From: Hymenoscyphus infarciens
Taxonomy: Eukaryota; Ascomycota; Leotiomycetes; Helotiales; Helotiaceae
Length of the DNA: 64,000 bases
Direction of reading: 5' to 3'
NCBI GenBank assembly: GCA_001414345.1
Contig: LLCB01000028.1
Span: 248,001 to 312,000, forward strand
A program made the translations under genes and the position numbers. Below, piece by piece: positions 47,764 to 59,589 of the stretch; the stretch's first letter is position 1, and each line of letters begins with the position of its first letter. Below the pieces are notes generated by a model, which worked only from the letters and a program-made list of their open reading frames with translations, was not told the origin of the DNA and searched no databases.

Positions 47764-49273
47764 TCAGGCCAAAGAAATACTACCAACCTCCCATTCCAAT
47801 TCTTTCTCGAACGCTCGGAATACCTCCGAAGATAGGAGAACAATTGTAAAATCAAAGCGTTTCGGATCATCGGGGCCTCCACCTGTGACGTAGGCAAAAG
47901 GGCGAAGGCTGCTGTCTAATTGGAAGACTATGCCTCCCCAGTCGCCTGTAGCTGAGAAGGCTGCTTGTGGACAAACGATGGTATTGACATCTCCAAGAGC
48001 ATGAATTTGGTCGTTGCCAACTTCTGCCCATAGTCCCTCACACCCCGACTTCGCAGGGTCAACCCAGCCCTAAGTAAGTCTTTGAGTTGTGCGGCTTTTG
48101 GCTTAAAAGCTAGGCGAGACTGTGTGGAGGGGCGTGTGGAAAGTGGATTGAGAGCCGAGCTTGAGCTGAGATAAAGCCATAGAGCCTTCTGTTCGTCTTT
48201 GGATAGCTCTTAGAGTTGTCCACGGAGGTCTTTGTTGAGCTTTCATGAACTGAGAGAGTCAGGTCCTTCTTAAGGTTTGCACTTGGTAGATCGTTTCAGG
48301 GAAGTTGATTACGTTAGCTACCTAGCTAGACGAGAGCGAAGAACATGTAATCCTTTACCTTATTGACTGGTACAATCTCTTTATGAAGTTTGACAAGCGT
48401 TCAATCAGGGATATGTGGACTATATCTTTTGTGGCTGGTTCCAAACACCTTTAAAACTGTACCCAAGGAGTATGAATGCTGGTTGTAGGGTTTTCCATCA
48501 AGGTTGCAAGCATCAACAGTTACTTTTTGGCCTGGGTCTGATGGGCTTATAACTTCAACAGGCATTCCGTCTTGAAACTGTGCCCATGGGTCGACAACAA
48601 GTCTACATGTTAATCCAAAAAAATTCCTCCTGGTGCTTGATAAAACATGTAAAGGTGCCGCTCATCTGACTTAGGGCCGAGTCGGAGGATTATTCTATCT
48701 AATATTGGTCAGCTCTTAGAAATGCAGCGATTGAAGCGCCTAGGTACTGTGTATGGTCTTTGTACAAACTTTGGTATAAGTTTACGTTGACAGTGTCCTG
48801 CGATAGTGCGGTTTCTCCTGATAACGACCATGCCAAGTGGTAAACATAGACGCAGATTCTAAGGGAATATCAATTAGTAAACGAAACACGTAATAAATAG
48901 TAAGGGTTTACTTTTCATCTTTCCATTCATCTACCAACTTTCCACTTCTCTTTACATTGCTCGACGCAAAATCATACGACTGGACAGGCTTGTTGATATT
49001 AGCGTTTTGTGATTAACAGAGGGAAGGATAAGTTTGCTAGCTTACTAGTTTGGCTTCGAGATCAACCTGTATAGTAGGGTAAAACTCACCACTAGGATAC
49101 CAACAAGAGCAAAGTGAACGAGAGCAGAACCTCGAATATTATGGCTAGAGGTTTCACTCTGAATAATCCTGAGGGAATCATAACGAATGTTGTCCTAGAA
49201 GTTGATCAGATCGCTCGTATAAAATATTTACAACCAGAATTTTACTTATAGGTAAAGCAGTTAGTAGTTTCAT
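47764..49273 (-). pseudogene. Unidentified multi-exon gene with a visible frameshift
   Basis: Coding-like stretches run down the minus strand and can be linked by plausible introns: 48911-48859 (GTAAAC...TTAG with a CTAAT branch), a 72-bp intron (GTTTGT...ATTAG with GCTGAC), and a 379-bp intron 48448-48070. The product would contain YDFASSNVKRSGKLVDEWKD, VYHLAWSLSGETALSQDT, RLGPKSDERHLYMFYQAPGG, WAQFQDGMPVEVISPSDPGQ, VDACNLDGKPYNQHSYSLG, GCEGLWAEVGNDQIHALGD and RPFAYVTGGGPDDPKRFDF. A change of frame is needed at a run of seven T near 48620, so the gene is either broken or has a base error. The 5' end is unclear (a possible Met at 49273, 30 bp from an inverted-repeat element). I do not recognise the family; GH16 lies about 840 bp downstream on the same strand. 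Confidence 0.4.
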
Positions 49274-49302
49274 TCAACCTTGGAGTATTTTATTTCTACT
49301 CT

Positions 49303-49819
49303 TATAGTGAGTAACGAGTTAAGCTTCCCTTTTAATAATATTTTATAAACTATGCTTTTTTTCCTCTCTACTAAGTTTAATTTCCTTATTTAGTTTAGAA
49401 AATAGAAAACTAAAGTACTCTGTAAGATATAAGACCTAGCTAGAAAGATCTACTATATTTTCTTATATATTCTCTCTATTTTTTTTACTATATCTAAGTA
49501 AGTATAATAAGAATAAACTTACTAATAGTTAATTCTTAGAAAACCTCTTTTTTATAAGGAATTTTTTTATATACCTTTATAAAGTTCTACTAAGACTCTA
49601 TAGAAACTTAGATATCTATAAAAGTGTCTATTTTCTTCTTAAAAAGCTTATAGAGTAAGAAAGAGAGTATAGAGCTTTTATTGGCTTTTCTTAAGAATAT
49701 AATAATATATGTTATTATTAAGTAAAGAGAGAAAGAGTATCTAAGAAATAATCTTTTTCTAAAAACGTATAGTTTATAAATTATTATTAAAAGAGAAGCT
49801 TAACTCGTAACTCACTATA
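49303..49819. mobile_element. 517-bp inverted-repeat element, TA-flanked
   Basis: Arms 49303-49353 and 49769-49819 are complementary over about 50 bp with three mismatches (outer end TATAGTGAGT, then ACGAGTTAAGCTTC). The outermost TA on both sides could be a TA target duplication as made by Tc1/mariner transposases, giving an element of 49305-49817. The interior is AT-rich with few CpA or TpG and has no open frame, so it looks non-autonomous and RIP-affected. Confidence 0.75.
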
Positions 49820-50084
49820 CCGCCTCGTAATTTTTAAAACCTCCTTAGGTTTCAGCTTTCTTTCTTTTTCTATACATCAAAGAAATCTTTGGATTTCTCT
49901 CTATGTAGAGATGAGAAAGTTCCGTGATTGGTTACCAATAAACTCACTACTCAAGTAGGCACTCAGGACCGTGCCACAGACTTGCAGGGGAGAAGCGGGG
50001 AAGCCCACCTTATAAGCCTCACTACTCAACTTCACAACCCCAACAATCAAGCCCAGCATCAAGCTTTCAGTCATATATTAAAAC

Positions 50085-52120
50085 ATGATGTTCAGCGAAA
50101 TCAAGGGCCGGAATGGCCTCATCTCTTTCTTGGCTGCGTTAGCATGCTCAACGCTGGTCGTCGCGAACGAATCCCAGGTACCACTGAACTCCAATGCCCC
50201 AGCTAAATTGAAATGGGAGGGCTGTGGCGAACTCAATAATCACGCCCTCGAATGTAAGACTATTTATCGGTTTTGATTCAGAATTGAGCTGACAAGAAAA
50301 GGCTCACGACTTGACGTCCCCATGGACCACAACAATCCCGGTGATAAAACGTTCTCGATTCCTCTCATCAGGATGCTAGCAACCAATGCGTCGGCTACTG
50401 GAGATAGACATATTTTATTGAATCCAGGTGGACCAGGAGGTTTGTCAAAGTTCCCGAAGACTTAGCAATTGCTCATTTTTTCCCCCCCTAGGAAGCGGGG
50501 TGTCTTTTCTTCGCAGAGGAGCCGCGAATCTCAACAAAATAATTGGCGAAGAGTTTCATTTGCTTTCGTTCGATCCACGCGGTAAGTAATTTCTCTAATT
50601 AGTACTTGGTTGTATGCTAAAACTCAGAAGGCGTTAGTGGATCCATTCCAAGAGCAATTTGCTATCCAAGTGACGCCCAACGAGCTGACTCGTTTACAAA
50701 TGTTCCTTGGGATATTGAATTTCAGGCTGGTAGGCATCTGTTTAGCAACTCTTATATACTTCTCAAAGTAACAAGCTAACTCAGATTGGGGAATAGGTAG
50801 GATGTATACAGGGTCTGAGAACAAAGCAAAAGCTTGTGAAGATACAACGGGCGAGCATGGAGGATATATTAATACACCCCAAACTGCTGCGGATATGGAC
50901 TCCATTCTTGATGCACTTGGACAGGAGAAGATGTACTATTGGGGATTCAGTTGTTAGTATTCTCCTCCCCATTGGAACTGATTGAGCTAACGTATCTTAC
51001 GCAGACGGAACCACCCTCGGTCAAACCTATGCGCAAATGTTTCCCAGCCGAGTCGGCCGCCTGATTATTGACGGCGTAAGCAATTTAGAAGAATGGTACG
51101 AATCGTTTTTCTTCGAGGAGTCCTTGGTCGACACCGATGAAACCTACGCTGGCTTTGTTGAAGAATGTTTCAAGGCTAAAGACGCTTGCCCACTTAATTC
51201 GATAAAAGATAAATCTTTCAAGTCATCCAGCGAACTCAAAAGCTATATTGACGGCTTTCTCGCCGATTTGGAAGAGGTACCAATTCCTGTCTACCTGAAT
51301 GCCTCCAACTATGGTTCAGTCACCCGGCGGAAAATTGTGACTAATGGAATCTTCATGTCACTTTACAAACCGGCTCCAACTTGGGCCATTCTTGCCGAGA
51401 ATCTCGCAGCGCTCTTCAATGGCAATAGTACTCCTGCATATAACTCTTACTCGGATAATTGGATCGCGAACATCATTTCCGACGAGACAAATGATTTCGT
51501 CGTCAAAAATGATAACAGGCTGACAGGCGATAAAGCACCATATCACGGTGTAAAGCCGATCCAGAATTACACCCTCTCCAAACCTGCATTGTCGGTTCTA
51601 GTTTCAAAATACTATGGAAGTGACGTTTACGATCGAGCTTCGTGGTTGATTCCAACGACCCATAAGTTTTACCCTCAATACTACCCTAAATTCCCACGAT
51701 TCAAGACTGCAGAGCCAATACTAGTACTCTCGACTACTTATGATCCCGTTTGTCCATTGGCATCGGCAAAGAAGGCCCACAACAGCTTCGAGGGCTCGGG
51801 CTTCGTGGAGCAGAAGTCATATGGCCATTGCAGTCTCAGTATGCCTTCGCTTTGTACGGCGAAACATGTCAATCGATATTTCAATGAGGGTGTGCTTCCG
51901 GGGGCAGATGCAACGTAAGATCCCTCCCTTCCTGAATTCTTGAAAATAAACTCATCGAATATCCAGATGCGAAATCGATGCAGAGTACTTCCCATCTCCG
52001 GGAAAATCTTCTGTGTCGACCTTAAGCGAGGAAGACCAGGAGTTGCTCGCTGCCCTCTCTGAACTGGCTGCCGAAGGCGTTATTAGCAATTTCATCGCCG
52101 GGAGGATGGCTAGACTTTGA
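50085..52120 (+). CDS. Secreted S33 alpha/beta hydrolase with TAP-like C-terminus
   Basis: Exons 50085-50253, 50302-50439, 50492-50581, 50631-50729, 50785-50952, 51005-51914 and 51967-52120 give 575 residues; all six introns are 48-55 bp and in phase. A signal peptide (GLISFLAALACSTLVVA) precedes LKWEGC and LDVPMDHNNP. The oxyanion segment is LNPGGPGGSG. The nucleophile elbow is GFSYGTTLGQTYAQMFP with Ser near 221; LSTTYDPVCPLASA supplies Asp near 468 and SYGHCSLSM supplies His near 496, in the TAP-like C-terminal domain. Relatives are tripeptidyl or prolyl aminopeptidases (family S33) that release short peptides outside the cell. The third intron's acceptor was set at AAG (50630) because it gives FDPRGVSGS; the upstream CAG would add a residue change. 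It lies on the far side of the inverted-repeat element from the unidentified gene. Confidence 0.9.
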
Positions 52121-54086
52121 TCAATGGGTACCCGGTCGTGAAGTGCGTATGTATTTGGAAAGATGTGATATAATAGAGCAATGGCGGATTTGTAGGACTT
52201 TGTTTGAATTTGAGCGAATGGCTTTCAAGGAGGGAGGAGATCTTTTTCAAAAGCAACATCTAAAAGTTTTCATTCATGGCTAGATAATTGAACTTGTTTT
52301 CCTAGCCTTCACACACTTGTGTATTGCAAGCACCAGTAAGTGTAGCCACAAGCTTCTGGTACAATTATTTATTTTAAAACTTTCGGGTAACGAGCGCTAT
52401 GTATCGCAAGATTCTGGGTATGATCAGAATACCGGAAGCCCAGTTATATTGGTTAGTGGATAGTGGGAGGAAAGAAGAAACATATGCAGGAATGATTAAA
52501 CCAAAAGGATGGAAGTCCAAGCCACGAAGACTGATGGTGATTGATTCGCCACTTTGTGCATCCAGTTTAGCATCTCTTTTGAGAATGGAAGGCTCTAGTG
52601 AATCTAGTGAGCCACGCTATAAATAACAAAAAAGCCTGGTACATTCAAAGATGATGTTATTCTTTAGTCTATGGTTCTGGACACCATGAACTTGTGGCAA
52701 GGACACAAGTCATTCTTCAAAGTTTTGAGCAATGACCAACGAGGGATCGTCAAGGAAGAAGGACAAATCAACCTTGGAAGTTTCAAGAAAAGCTCATTTC
52801 TTTTTCTGCTCTCAACAACTAATTTCCTTTTGAAACTAAGAACACATTCAGATTTCAAAAGTGAAAAATGGTAGTGGAATGTAGTTTTATAACTGTTTGA
52901 ATCCATGTTGATTGAAATATCCAGTCGAAAATCTCTGGATGCAAAAAGGCTCTTAATGCCTGTAAGCATGTATCAGTGTACATGCTGTAAGCTTCCAAGT
53001 ATTACTGGGACTCCATGTTTAAGAGTGCGTTCGGGAAATTGGGCAAGTGCGCCAGGCAGTCAAAGCTAAATCAGTCAGCGGATTAATTCTTAGTAAACAA
53101 AAACCCAGAACTTAGCCACCACGAGTAAACCTGTTTACTATCTCTCATAGATGGAGGATTCCCTCATATAATTCCCTCATATTTTGTACCTTTTTGTGGA
53201 AAGAGTGTGGAAAACTTGGAGGAGCTGTCTTTGGAAAGTACGAGAATTGGATAGATGCGATGTTTCTTGTGAGAGAAGCACTACTGACAAGATTGCTATG
53301 TTCTGCCTAGTTGAACCAGATCAGGTTTTGGCTGTTCACAATGTCTTGACTAAGATACCTACCTACCTGCCAGGTTCCTAGAAAAGCGTCTGTTAAATAG
53401 TCTGAGGGGATTACGAAGTGCCACATAATGGAAATCAAATCCTGTTCCTCTGGAGGAACTAGTGCTTTTCAGCAAGATGCTTTTCAGCAAGATGCTTTTC
53501 AATTTTATTCATTATTTAGGGGAGTATTTGAGAATCAGATCAAACATAGGCTCTCTTGCTAAACACATATGAATCCTGGCTCTTAACGTTCGTTTTCGTT
53601 TTCACTGTTGTTCTTCCTCCTACTGTCATTTCAACTTCTATGAATTATTGTTATCTTGACACTCTGTTTTTTGTTTGTGTTCATCTTCAATTTACCAATC
53701 AGATACCCAGCAAACTTACATGAACGCTTCTCAGACTCCTCTTTTGGCCTATGCTGTCTCCTAACATAGTAAAGAGGCTTTGTGTTTAAAGAAAGAACTA
53801 GTTCTCACAAACATGAAGCTCAAAAGTAGTCGTTGACAGTGGTATATTGTGCATCTGATTTGGCCATGGTCATTTCCGTGCTGCGCAGAAAAAAAGCCCA
53901 TGGCAAGCAACACTCAGGTACTCATAATCGGTACCCCTCCATCCCCACCAAATCCCAATATCCTTGAGCCGTAGCCCTAGTATCTGCAGACCATAGAGAA
54001 CCTCGATGATTCTTCATTCTCCTTTCCAGGTTGTCGTTTCTAATCTCGGCCTTCCTTATAATCATCCTCTCAAACCCCCACCATCA
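52121..54086. other. Intergenic, 2 kb
   Basis: Downstream of both the S33 gene (plus) and lsm4 (minus). A 15-bp tandem repeat sits at 53462-53506. Small open frames (52399-52626, 52671-52874, 53184-53381) have no motif. No RNA gene recognised. Confidence 0.45.
53462..53506. repeat. Tandem 15-bp repeat
   Basis: GCTTTTCAGCAAGAT occurs twice in tandem followed by a partial third unit. Confidence 0.75.
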
Positions 54087-54692
54087 TCATGAACCCCGCC
54101 CTCTTCCTCGTCCACCCCCTCTACCACCCCGTCCCCTATCACCACCTCTCCCCCGATGATCGCCTCTTCCCCCACGACCACCTCTATATCCACTATTCTG
54201 CTGACTCTGTTGTTGATCCTTGACCACATCAATGATCTCGTCCGGCACCCGTAAATATTTGATCTACCACTCCATCAGCATCGAAAGCGCATAAAATCCT
54301 GCGCTTTCAAAAAGAGGGACATACATTGTTTCCCTTTACGTAGACCTCTGGTAATCTGAAGAATTTGTCTCCATCCTGGAAACTGTATTAGCGCAAGGTT
54401 TGTTATATGCATAAGGTGGGTGGAGGAGAGAGGGAGAGGAGGGGGAAGAGGTAGCTTTACCGGACTAGTTTGCACAACCTCCTTTAAGGTGAGATTCATC
54501 CATGTATCGCATGTAACCAGATGTCCGTTGAGCGTCTCGCCGTTCTTGAGCTCTACCAGCATGGGATGGCCTTGGGCGGCTGTGAGGAGGCCGAGAGGAA
54601 GCTAGATGACGATTAGTATTGATTTTTTGGGCTGAGGAGATGCGCTGAAATCGTGCGATTGAGGGGGGTATCTGCGAAATTTAACGTACCAT
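54087..54692 (-). CDS. lsm4: U6 snRNA-associated Sm-like protein Lsm4
   Basis: Exons 54692-54690 (ATG alone), 54601-54461, 54375-54325 and 54263-54087 give 123 residues. The second exon starts [20 protein letters not shown], the Lsm4 start, with [20 protein letters not shown] (Sm1). The third gives [17 protein letters not shown] and the fourth [19 protein letters not shown] (Sm2), ending in an Arg-Gly-rich tail ([15 protein letters not shown]). Lsm4 is one of seven subunits of the Lsm1-7 ring (mRNA decay in P-bodies) and the Lsm2-8 ring (U6 snRNA). The 5' introns (88, 85 and 61 bp) are longer than others in the window. In the second, the acceptor TTTCCAG is used past an earlier ATACAG because only the later one keeps frame. 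The RG tail is typical of Lsm4 and promotes P-body assembly in yeast. It shares the decay pathway with dcp1 in the same window. Confidence 0.93.
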
Positions 54693-56677
54693 TGTGGAGG
54701 TTGGAGGGGTGTTTTGTTATTGGAGATTTTTGGTGATGCTGGTGTTTGATATTGCAGGGATGGTTGGTAGATGGGTTGCCGTAGTATTTAGTAGAGCTGT
54801 TGCTGCCACGTGACTTTAAATATATTTTGAATGGATGCAGGTGTAATTCACTTTTGTTTGTAGGCTACATGTAGGCAATAAATGGGTGTGAAATTTCATT
54901 TTGATTAGAGGTTTAGAAGTTGTAAAAGTCACCTAATAGAAGAGCCTCAGAATGCTTCTTCAAATAATATTAGTATTGAATTAACTATTTACATTTCACC
55001 TTGTTAAAAGTTATGTTTCCCAGCACGACGGTTCAGTAGAAAAACAGCCAGAAATGTAACAGGTGAAGAAGGATACTATGTTGATTAGAAGATTCGAATG
55101 TCTATAAACCCCGACAATTTATTCTTTCGAGGAAGTCTTCTTTCCTAGTTATTAACAGTTTTTGCTTTCTTACTTATATATTTTGAAGAAGATAGACTAG
55201 GGTTTAGGGAATCTAAGAATAAAAGAGCTACTATAGCCGAATCCATCAGCAATTCCTATGCTAGAGACTAAACTCACGACATCCGGGGTATGAGTCTTGT
55301 GATCCTCCTCAGTACATTCTATACATGGAGCATGCGGTACCCGGAGTTTCCAAGCTTACGAACTGACATAGATTCTCACCTACACGCTTTGGTGAGCCAA
55401 AGTTGAAAATTGAGTACTGAAAAATGCGTGGAGATGCCAGACTCTGTTTCTCGCTTCTGCTTGAACGGATGTGGATCCAAAGCAGGTTGGTTTCTAAACG
55501 CAAAGAATAAGGATATCAGGGAGAGGGTGTAAGGATTCGTGATTGTTAATCTAGAACAACTCTCCTTTGCTCCCGCTATTGTTCTGAGACTCGATGAATC
55601 GATTCCATTGCCCCAAAAGCCTCGAAGAATTAAGATATAAGTGTAAGTGCTTCGAGAATACAGTTATAAATTCCTGTAGTTCCTGGTGACAACTACTTCG
55701 AGATCCTAACAAAATGCGTGATGAAGGATGAGGCTCTAGACAATTCTATTGAGTTTGAGAGCGAGGCTTTTCAAATATAGAGCCCAAAGAACAAGAAAAT
55801 GAAAGGGCTTTAAAAAGGGGAAAAAATGAACCAATCATTTTCATATGTCGAGAATGGTTTCATAAGAAGTATATATTAGTTATACTCGGGGAGCCCTTCA
55901 GTAAAGTTCTTGTTTCAGATGAAAGTTTCCCCGCGGAATTGAAGTCATCGTCATTTCCTGACGGCGACTCACTTTTCGTCCACGTAGGGGAAAAAAGACA
56001 TGAGCAAAAGGAGTGGAGGCGACGGCAGGCGAGCAGGGAGATATGAATATATAAATGACCTGTCAAGTCCGAATCCGGCCGTCATTGTGATTCATGCAAA
56101 TCTGACGAGCACCAATTCCCGTGAAAATATCAGCCTCGCGGATCGGATTTACATTTATCCTTGACTTTGGTTGCGTGGCGGAGATCTCTGAGTGGCTGAC
56201 TATTCTTATATGTGGATTCGTCGCGTCTCTCATTGGCTGAGCTTACTGAAGTCGTCGTCAGTGACCCCACTCACCTACGAGTCTTTTCCCCCCTCTTGTG
56301 CCCTTTTTGATTGCGACGTTGGACGATGAAGCTTTCTGATTGCGAAGCTTTTGCTGCTCTTCCTGGTTGAGCAAGTGTCTGGCTATGCACCACAGCCCCA
56401 ATATGTGAGGTCCACCATCCATGTGCTCCATTCTCTCAGCAAGGGGAACGTGTCACGTGTGGCCTGGTACGATAGGTAGAGTGACGTTTCCTTATCACCC
56501 CTCTCGCCCCAGACAACCCTCAATTTTGAAGGGAAGGGTTTGTTCACTTGTTACAATCATTTCTCCCCTCAGTACGAGTATATTCGAGTATAGTATATGG
56601 CCAGGCTGAAGTAAGGCTTCAATATTTTATCTCTGCCTAAATAGGTAACCATCGTGAGCTTCAAATCACCTCTCAAA
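54693..56677. other. Intergenic, 2 kb
   Basis: Divergent region between lsm4 and the His/Pro-rich gene. Minus-strand frames at 55503-55309 and 56066-55860 lack motifs. No repeat of note. Confidence 0.45.
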
Positions 56678-58716
56678 ATGCGCGGTCTCGTTGGGGCCGC
56701 TTATTTGCTTGCGCTGGCCCTCGCAGCAGCAACAGTCCTCCCAGTCTCGGTACCAGATGCGACAGAGTTGGATGGAATCGTGAATTCCCATGTTGATGGT
56801 AAGTTTCCCTTTCTTTCTAGTATAAGTCTCAACTAAACATTATCCCCCAAGATCACTCCGTCGCTCTGATCAATGTCGATGTACCCGCCGTTTCGACATC
56901 ATCTCATGACCGGGCAAGCCAGGTATTGGATTTTCAAATCGATGTTCTCAGTTCAAGGGATGCATGTGGATTTGCCAATGTAACTATCCATGGACAGGTT
57001 CTGCCACAAACACCCGAGGGCGATGTTATGATCGGCAAAGGAGCAATCAAGACGGACCGGAAAAGTCTGGTGCTAGCGACTTGGACTTTCCATTGCGTCA
57101 AAGTCAACGGCCAACCCGACTCTCAATTCATGAAGTTTAATGTCAACACGGTAGATGGAAAAGGAGTGGAGGATGTCGGATTTTCGGTCTTGTTCAGACA
57201 AACTGGTGCCACCGGGATTCTCAAGATTGAGACGGACCTTTCAATCCCAGATAAATTGGCCGCCAACCCCAACCCCCACGGACTGTTACCACTTGGAGAG
57301 GATGCTCCTAAGTTCAACATGGACGAAGAGATTGCGGAACTCCACTGGATGCGATCCCAATTGAGAGAATTGGAATTCTTGATTTCCGAAAAGGAACAGC
57401 GTATTGAAGAGGAAGCGTCCCGCCACTTCGATGCCGGGATCACGGACTGCGATAGTTTAAAGTGCATTGCTAAATCAGTCGCTGAAAAGGCACGCAAAGC
57501 AGCTCACTCTCTGTATGGAAAGATTAGCGGTGATGAGTTTTATCACAGCGACGATGACCACAGCAGACCACCAAAGCATCACTGGCCAAAACCTCCACCA
57601 CATGGACACCACAGAAGCGAGACGTGGGGTCCTCCAGGAAATCACACTCAAGGACACCCACATCGCCATCCAATACCAATTTGCAGATATCCTCCACCAC
57701 CACCACACTGTGGGCCTGGTCATCACGACAGACCATCTAAGAGGCCTCATCCAGAATTCCCTCACCACGGTTTCGAAGATGGTCGCCCACACCACCCTCC
57801 TTATCCTGATCATAGATTTGAAGATGATGGACCACATCCACCGCCTCATCACGAAGGTCCTCCGCCGGATTTCCACCACGGGCCTGGCGAGCACGATTTC
57901 CCTCCTCCACCTCCGCCCCCTCATCACGACCAGCCTGGATCTCAGCCCCCAGAATTTCCTGATCACGAACCAGAATTTGATGGCCCACCACCTCCATACG
58001 ATGACCACAGACGCCCTCCTCCTCCACCACCACCTCATAGACCTCACCACAGAAACTTCGAGCATGGACCTCCAAGAGCAATGGGAAAGGCAATGAGAGT
58101 TGTGAAATGGACCACTATTGGATTCCTAGTAGCTTTCCTCCTCCTCGTTCTTCAACAACGCAGGTGTACACCCCAGCGAAGAGTTGACCGTCAAGCAAGG
58201 AGAGAAGAGCGCCATCGTCGCCGCGCTTACCGACGTGCAGCCAAGAAACACGCCCTCGCAAGACTCATCACCCGTGTATCCGGCAAAACATCATCCGAGG
58301 ACGAGGACTACGAAGAAAAAGAAGTCCTCCTCTCAGACGCCGAAGACGGAAGGTCAACAACCATGACCGAAGAGCTCACCCAACTCAACAACGCCGCTAG
58401 TGTAGTCGACGATATCGTCGCCGAGCAAACCCGAGTTCTTCCCCGTGCTCAACCTTTACCAAGCGCTCAACCTCTTCCGAGATCTCCACCACTTGCTATT
58501 CCTATGCAATCCACCTTTGGCAATGAGGACTTTGAACTGTCGAGTCAGATTGGGCATGGAGAGGATCTTCCGGCGTATGAGGATAATGATGGGAGTGATG
58601 ATAGTAGTGTTATTTCGGATGGGTTTCGGTATACACCTGGGAGTTCGAATTATAGCCCAGCACATTCTGCCTCGGGTAGTGTGAGCGATATTTTGGGACC
58701 AGACTCCAAGCAGTAG
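56678..58716 (+). CDS. His/Pro-rich single-pass membrane protein, unknown function
   Basis: Exons 56678-56798 and 56852-58716 (53-bp intron, donor GTAAGT) give 661 residues. A signal peptide (MRGLVGAAYLLALALAAATV) leads into a luminal or extracellular domain of about 250 residues (DACGFANVTIHGQVLPQTPE; LATWTFHCVKVNGQPDSQFM) with a short charged helix (ELHWMRSQLRELEFLISEKE). A region at about 270-455 is made largely of His and Pro (HHWPKPPPHGHHRSE; PPPPPPHHDQPG). A transmembrane helix (TTIGFLVAFLLLVLQ, about 462-480) is followed by a basic then acidic cytosolic tail rich in Ser. The His/Pro region looks suited to binding metal ions such as copper, zinc or nickel, but this is inference. I do not recognise a named family. 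The start is the first Met with a good signal sequence and the intron keeps phase. Confidence 0.85.
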
Positions 58717-59589
58717 ATTCTTGACAGCCAGATAGTTATCTTTCCTTTGTTTTATCTCACTTTTGAGGTTACTTGGGTGGGGAATGATTTTTGGTCAATT
58801 GTTTATTGCATATACCTGGTAGAATTCTCTTTTTTCTCGTTAGTCTTTCTTTTCGAATTATATACTTGTATATTATAGTAGGGAATGGGTGTTTTTATCG
58901 AGAGCAGAGAAGGGGTGAGGGTCCGGTTGGATCATGATAGGGAATGATTCTGATTTAGAAGTACATTTTGATACAACTGACCCTCAGCACATAACTAGGT
59001 TTTCCTTTTCTCCTCTCCTCCATTTGAAACCTTGCTCTTCTTCTCCTCTCTCTTTGCAACATTACTCTTTTTCTGCTTTGTTTTTACACACGGGACTGAG
59101 AAGAAAGAAAGAAAGGAGGGAGATGGGAAGGATTTACTTCGTAATTACAGCCTGTTTTCTTTCTAGGACTTACGCGCTTTCTTCTGTTCTTGGTATAAGT
59201 AGTTCTTCTAGAGGCACATCTCTTTTTAACATTTGTCTAGATATGGTATATGACGAGAGGTCTTCAAAATTCACCTCGTATAAGTCGGTGTGTGTTACTT
59301 CCACACTTCTTCCCCTTCTGATGGCGAATTTGTGAGTTGAGTGTGCAGGCGTCTTTGTGGCGCGAGAACAATAGGTGGGGATTTTGCCGACTTTGTAGGC
59401 GTGATTTATGATGAAATGGTGGGTTTGGGTCACGGGACGGGGTTGTCCTATTTACGCAACTAGCGAGATGAATTTCACGACATTGAATGCGTACACTCTT
59501 GAGCTGGCATTTTCGATATGATATCTAGCACTTGTGTCTAGCCTGAACTATATTTATTTAATATAATTGTTCGAAATATTTATCGGCAA
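58717..59589. other. 3' flank of the His/Pro-rich gene
   Basis: No supported gene. Open frames 58934-59335 (plus) and 59433-59170 (minus) overlap each other and have no motif. Confidence 0.45.

Noticed and set aside
48600..48700. Fucose-lectin-like reading (MFYQAPGG)
   Set aside because: The resemblance to fungal lectin blades is limited to a few residues and there is no repeat of the blade.
57475..58093. Long antisense and alternate-frame open frames over the His/Pro-rich gene
   Set aside because: They arise from the skewed CAC/CCT codon composition; the chosen frame has a signal peptide, an in-phase intron and a membrane helix.
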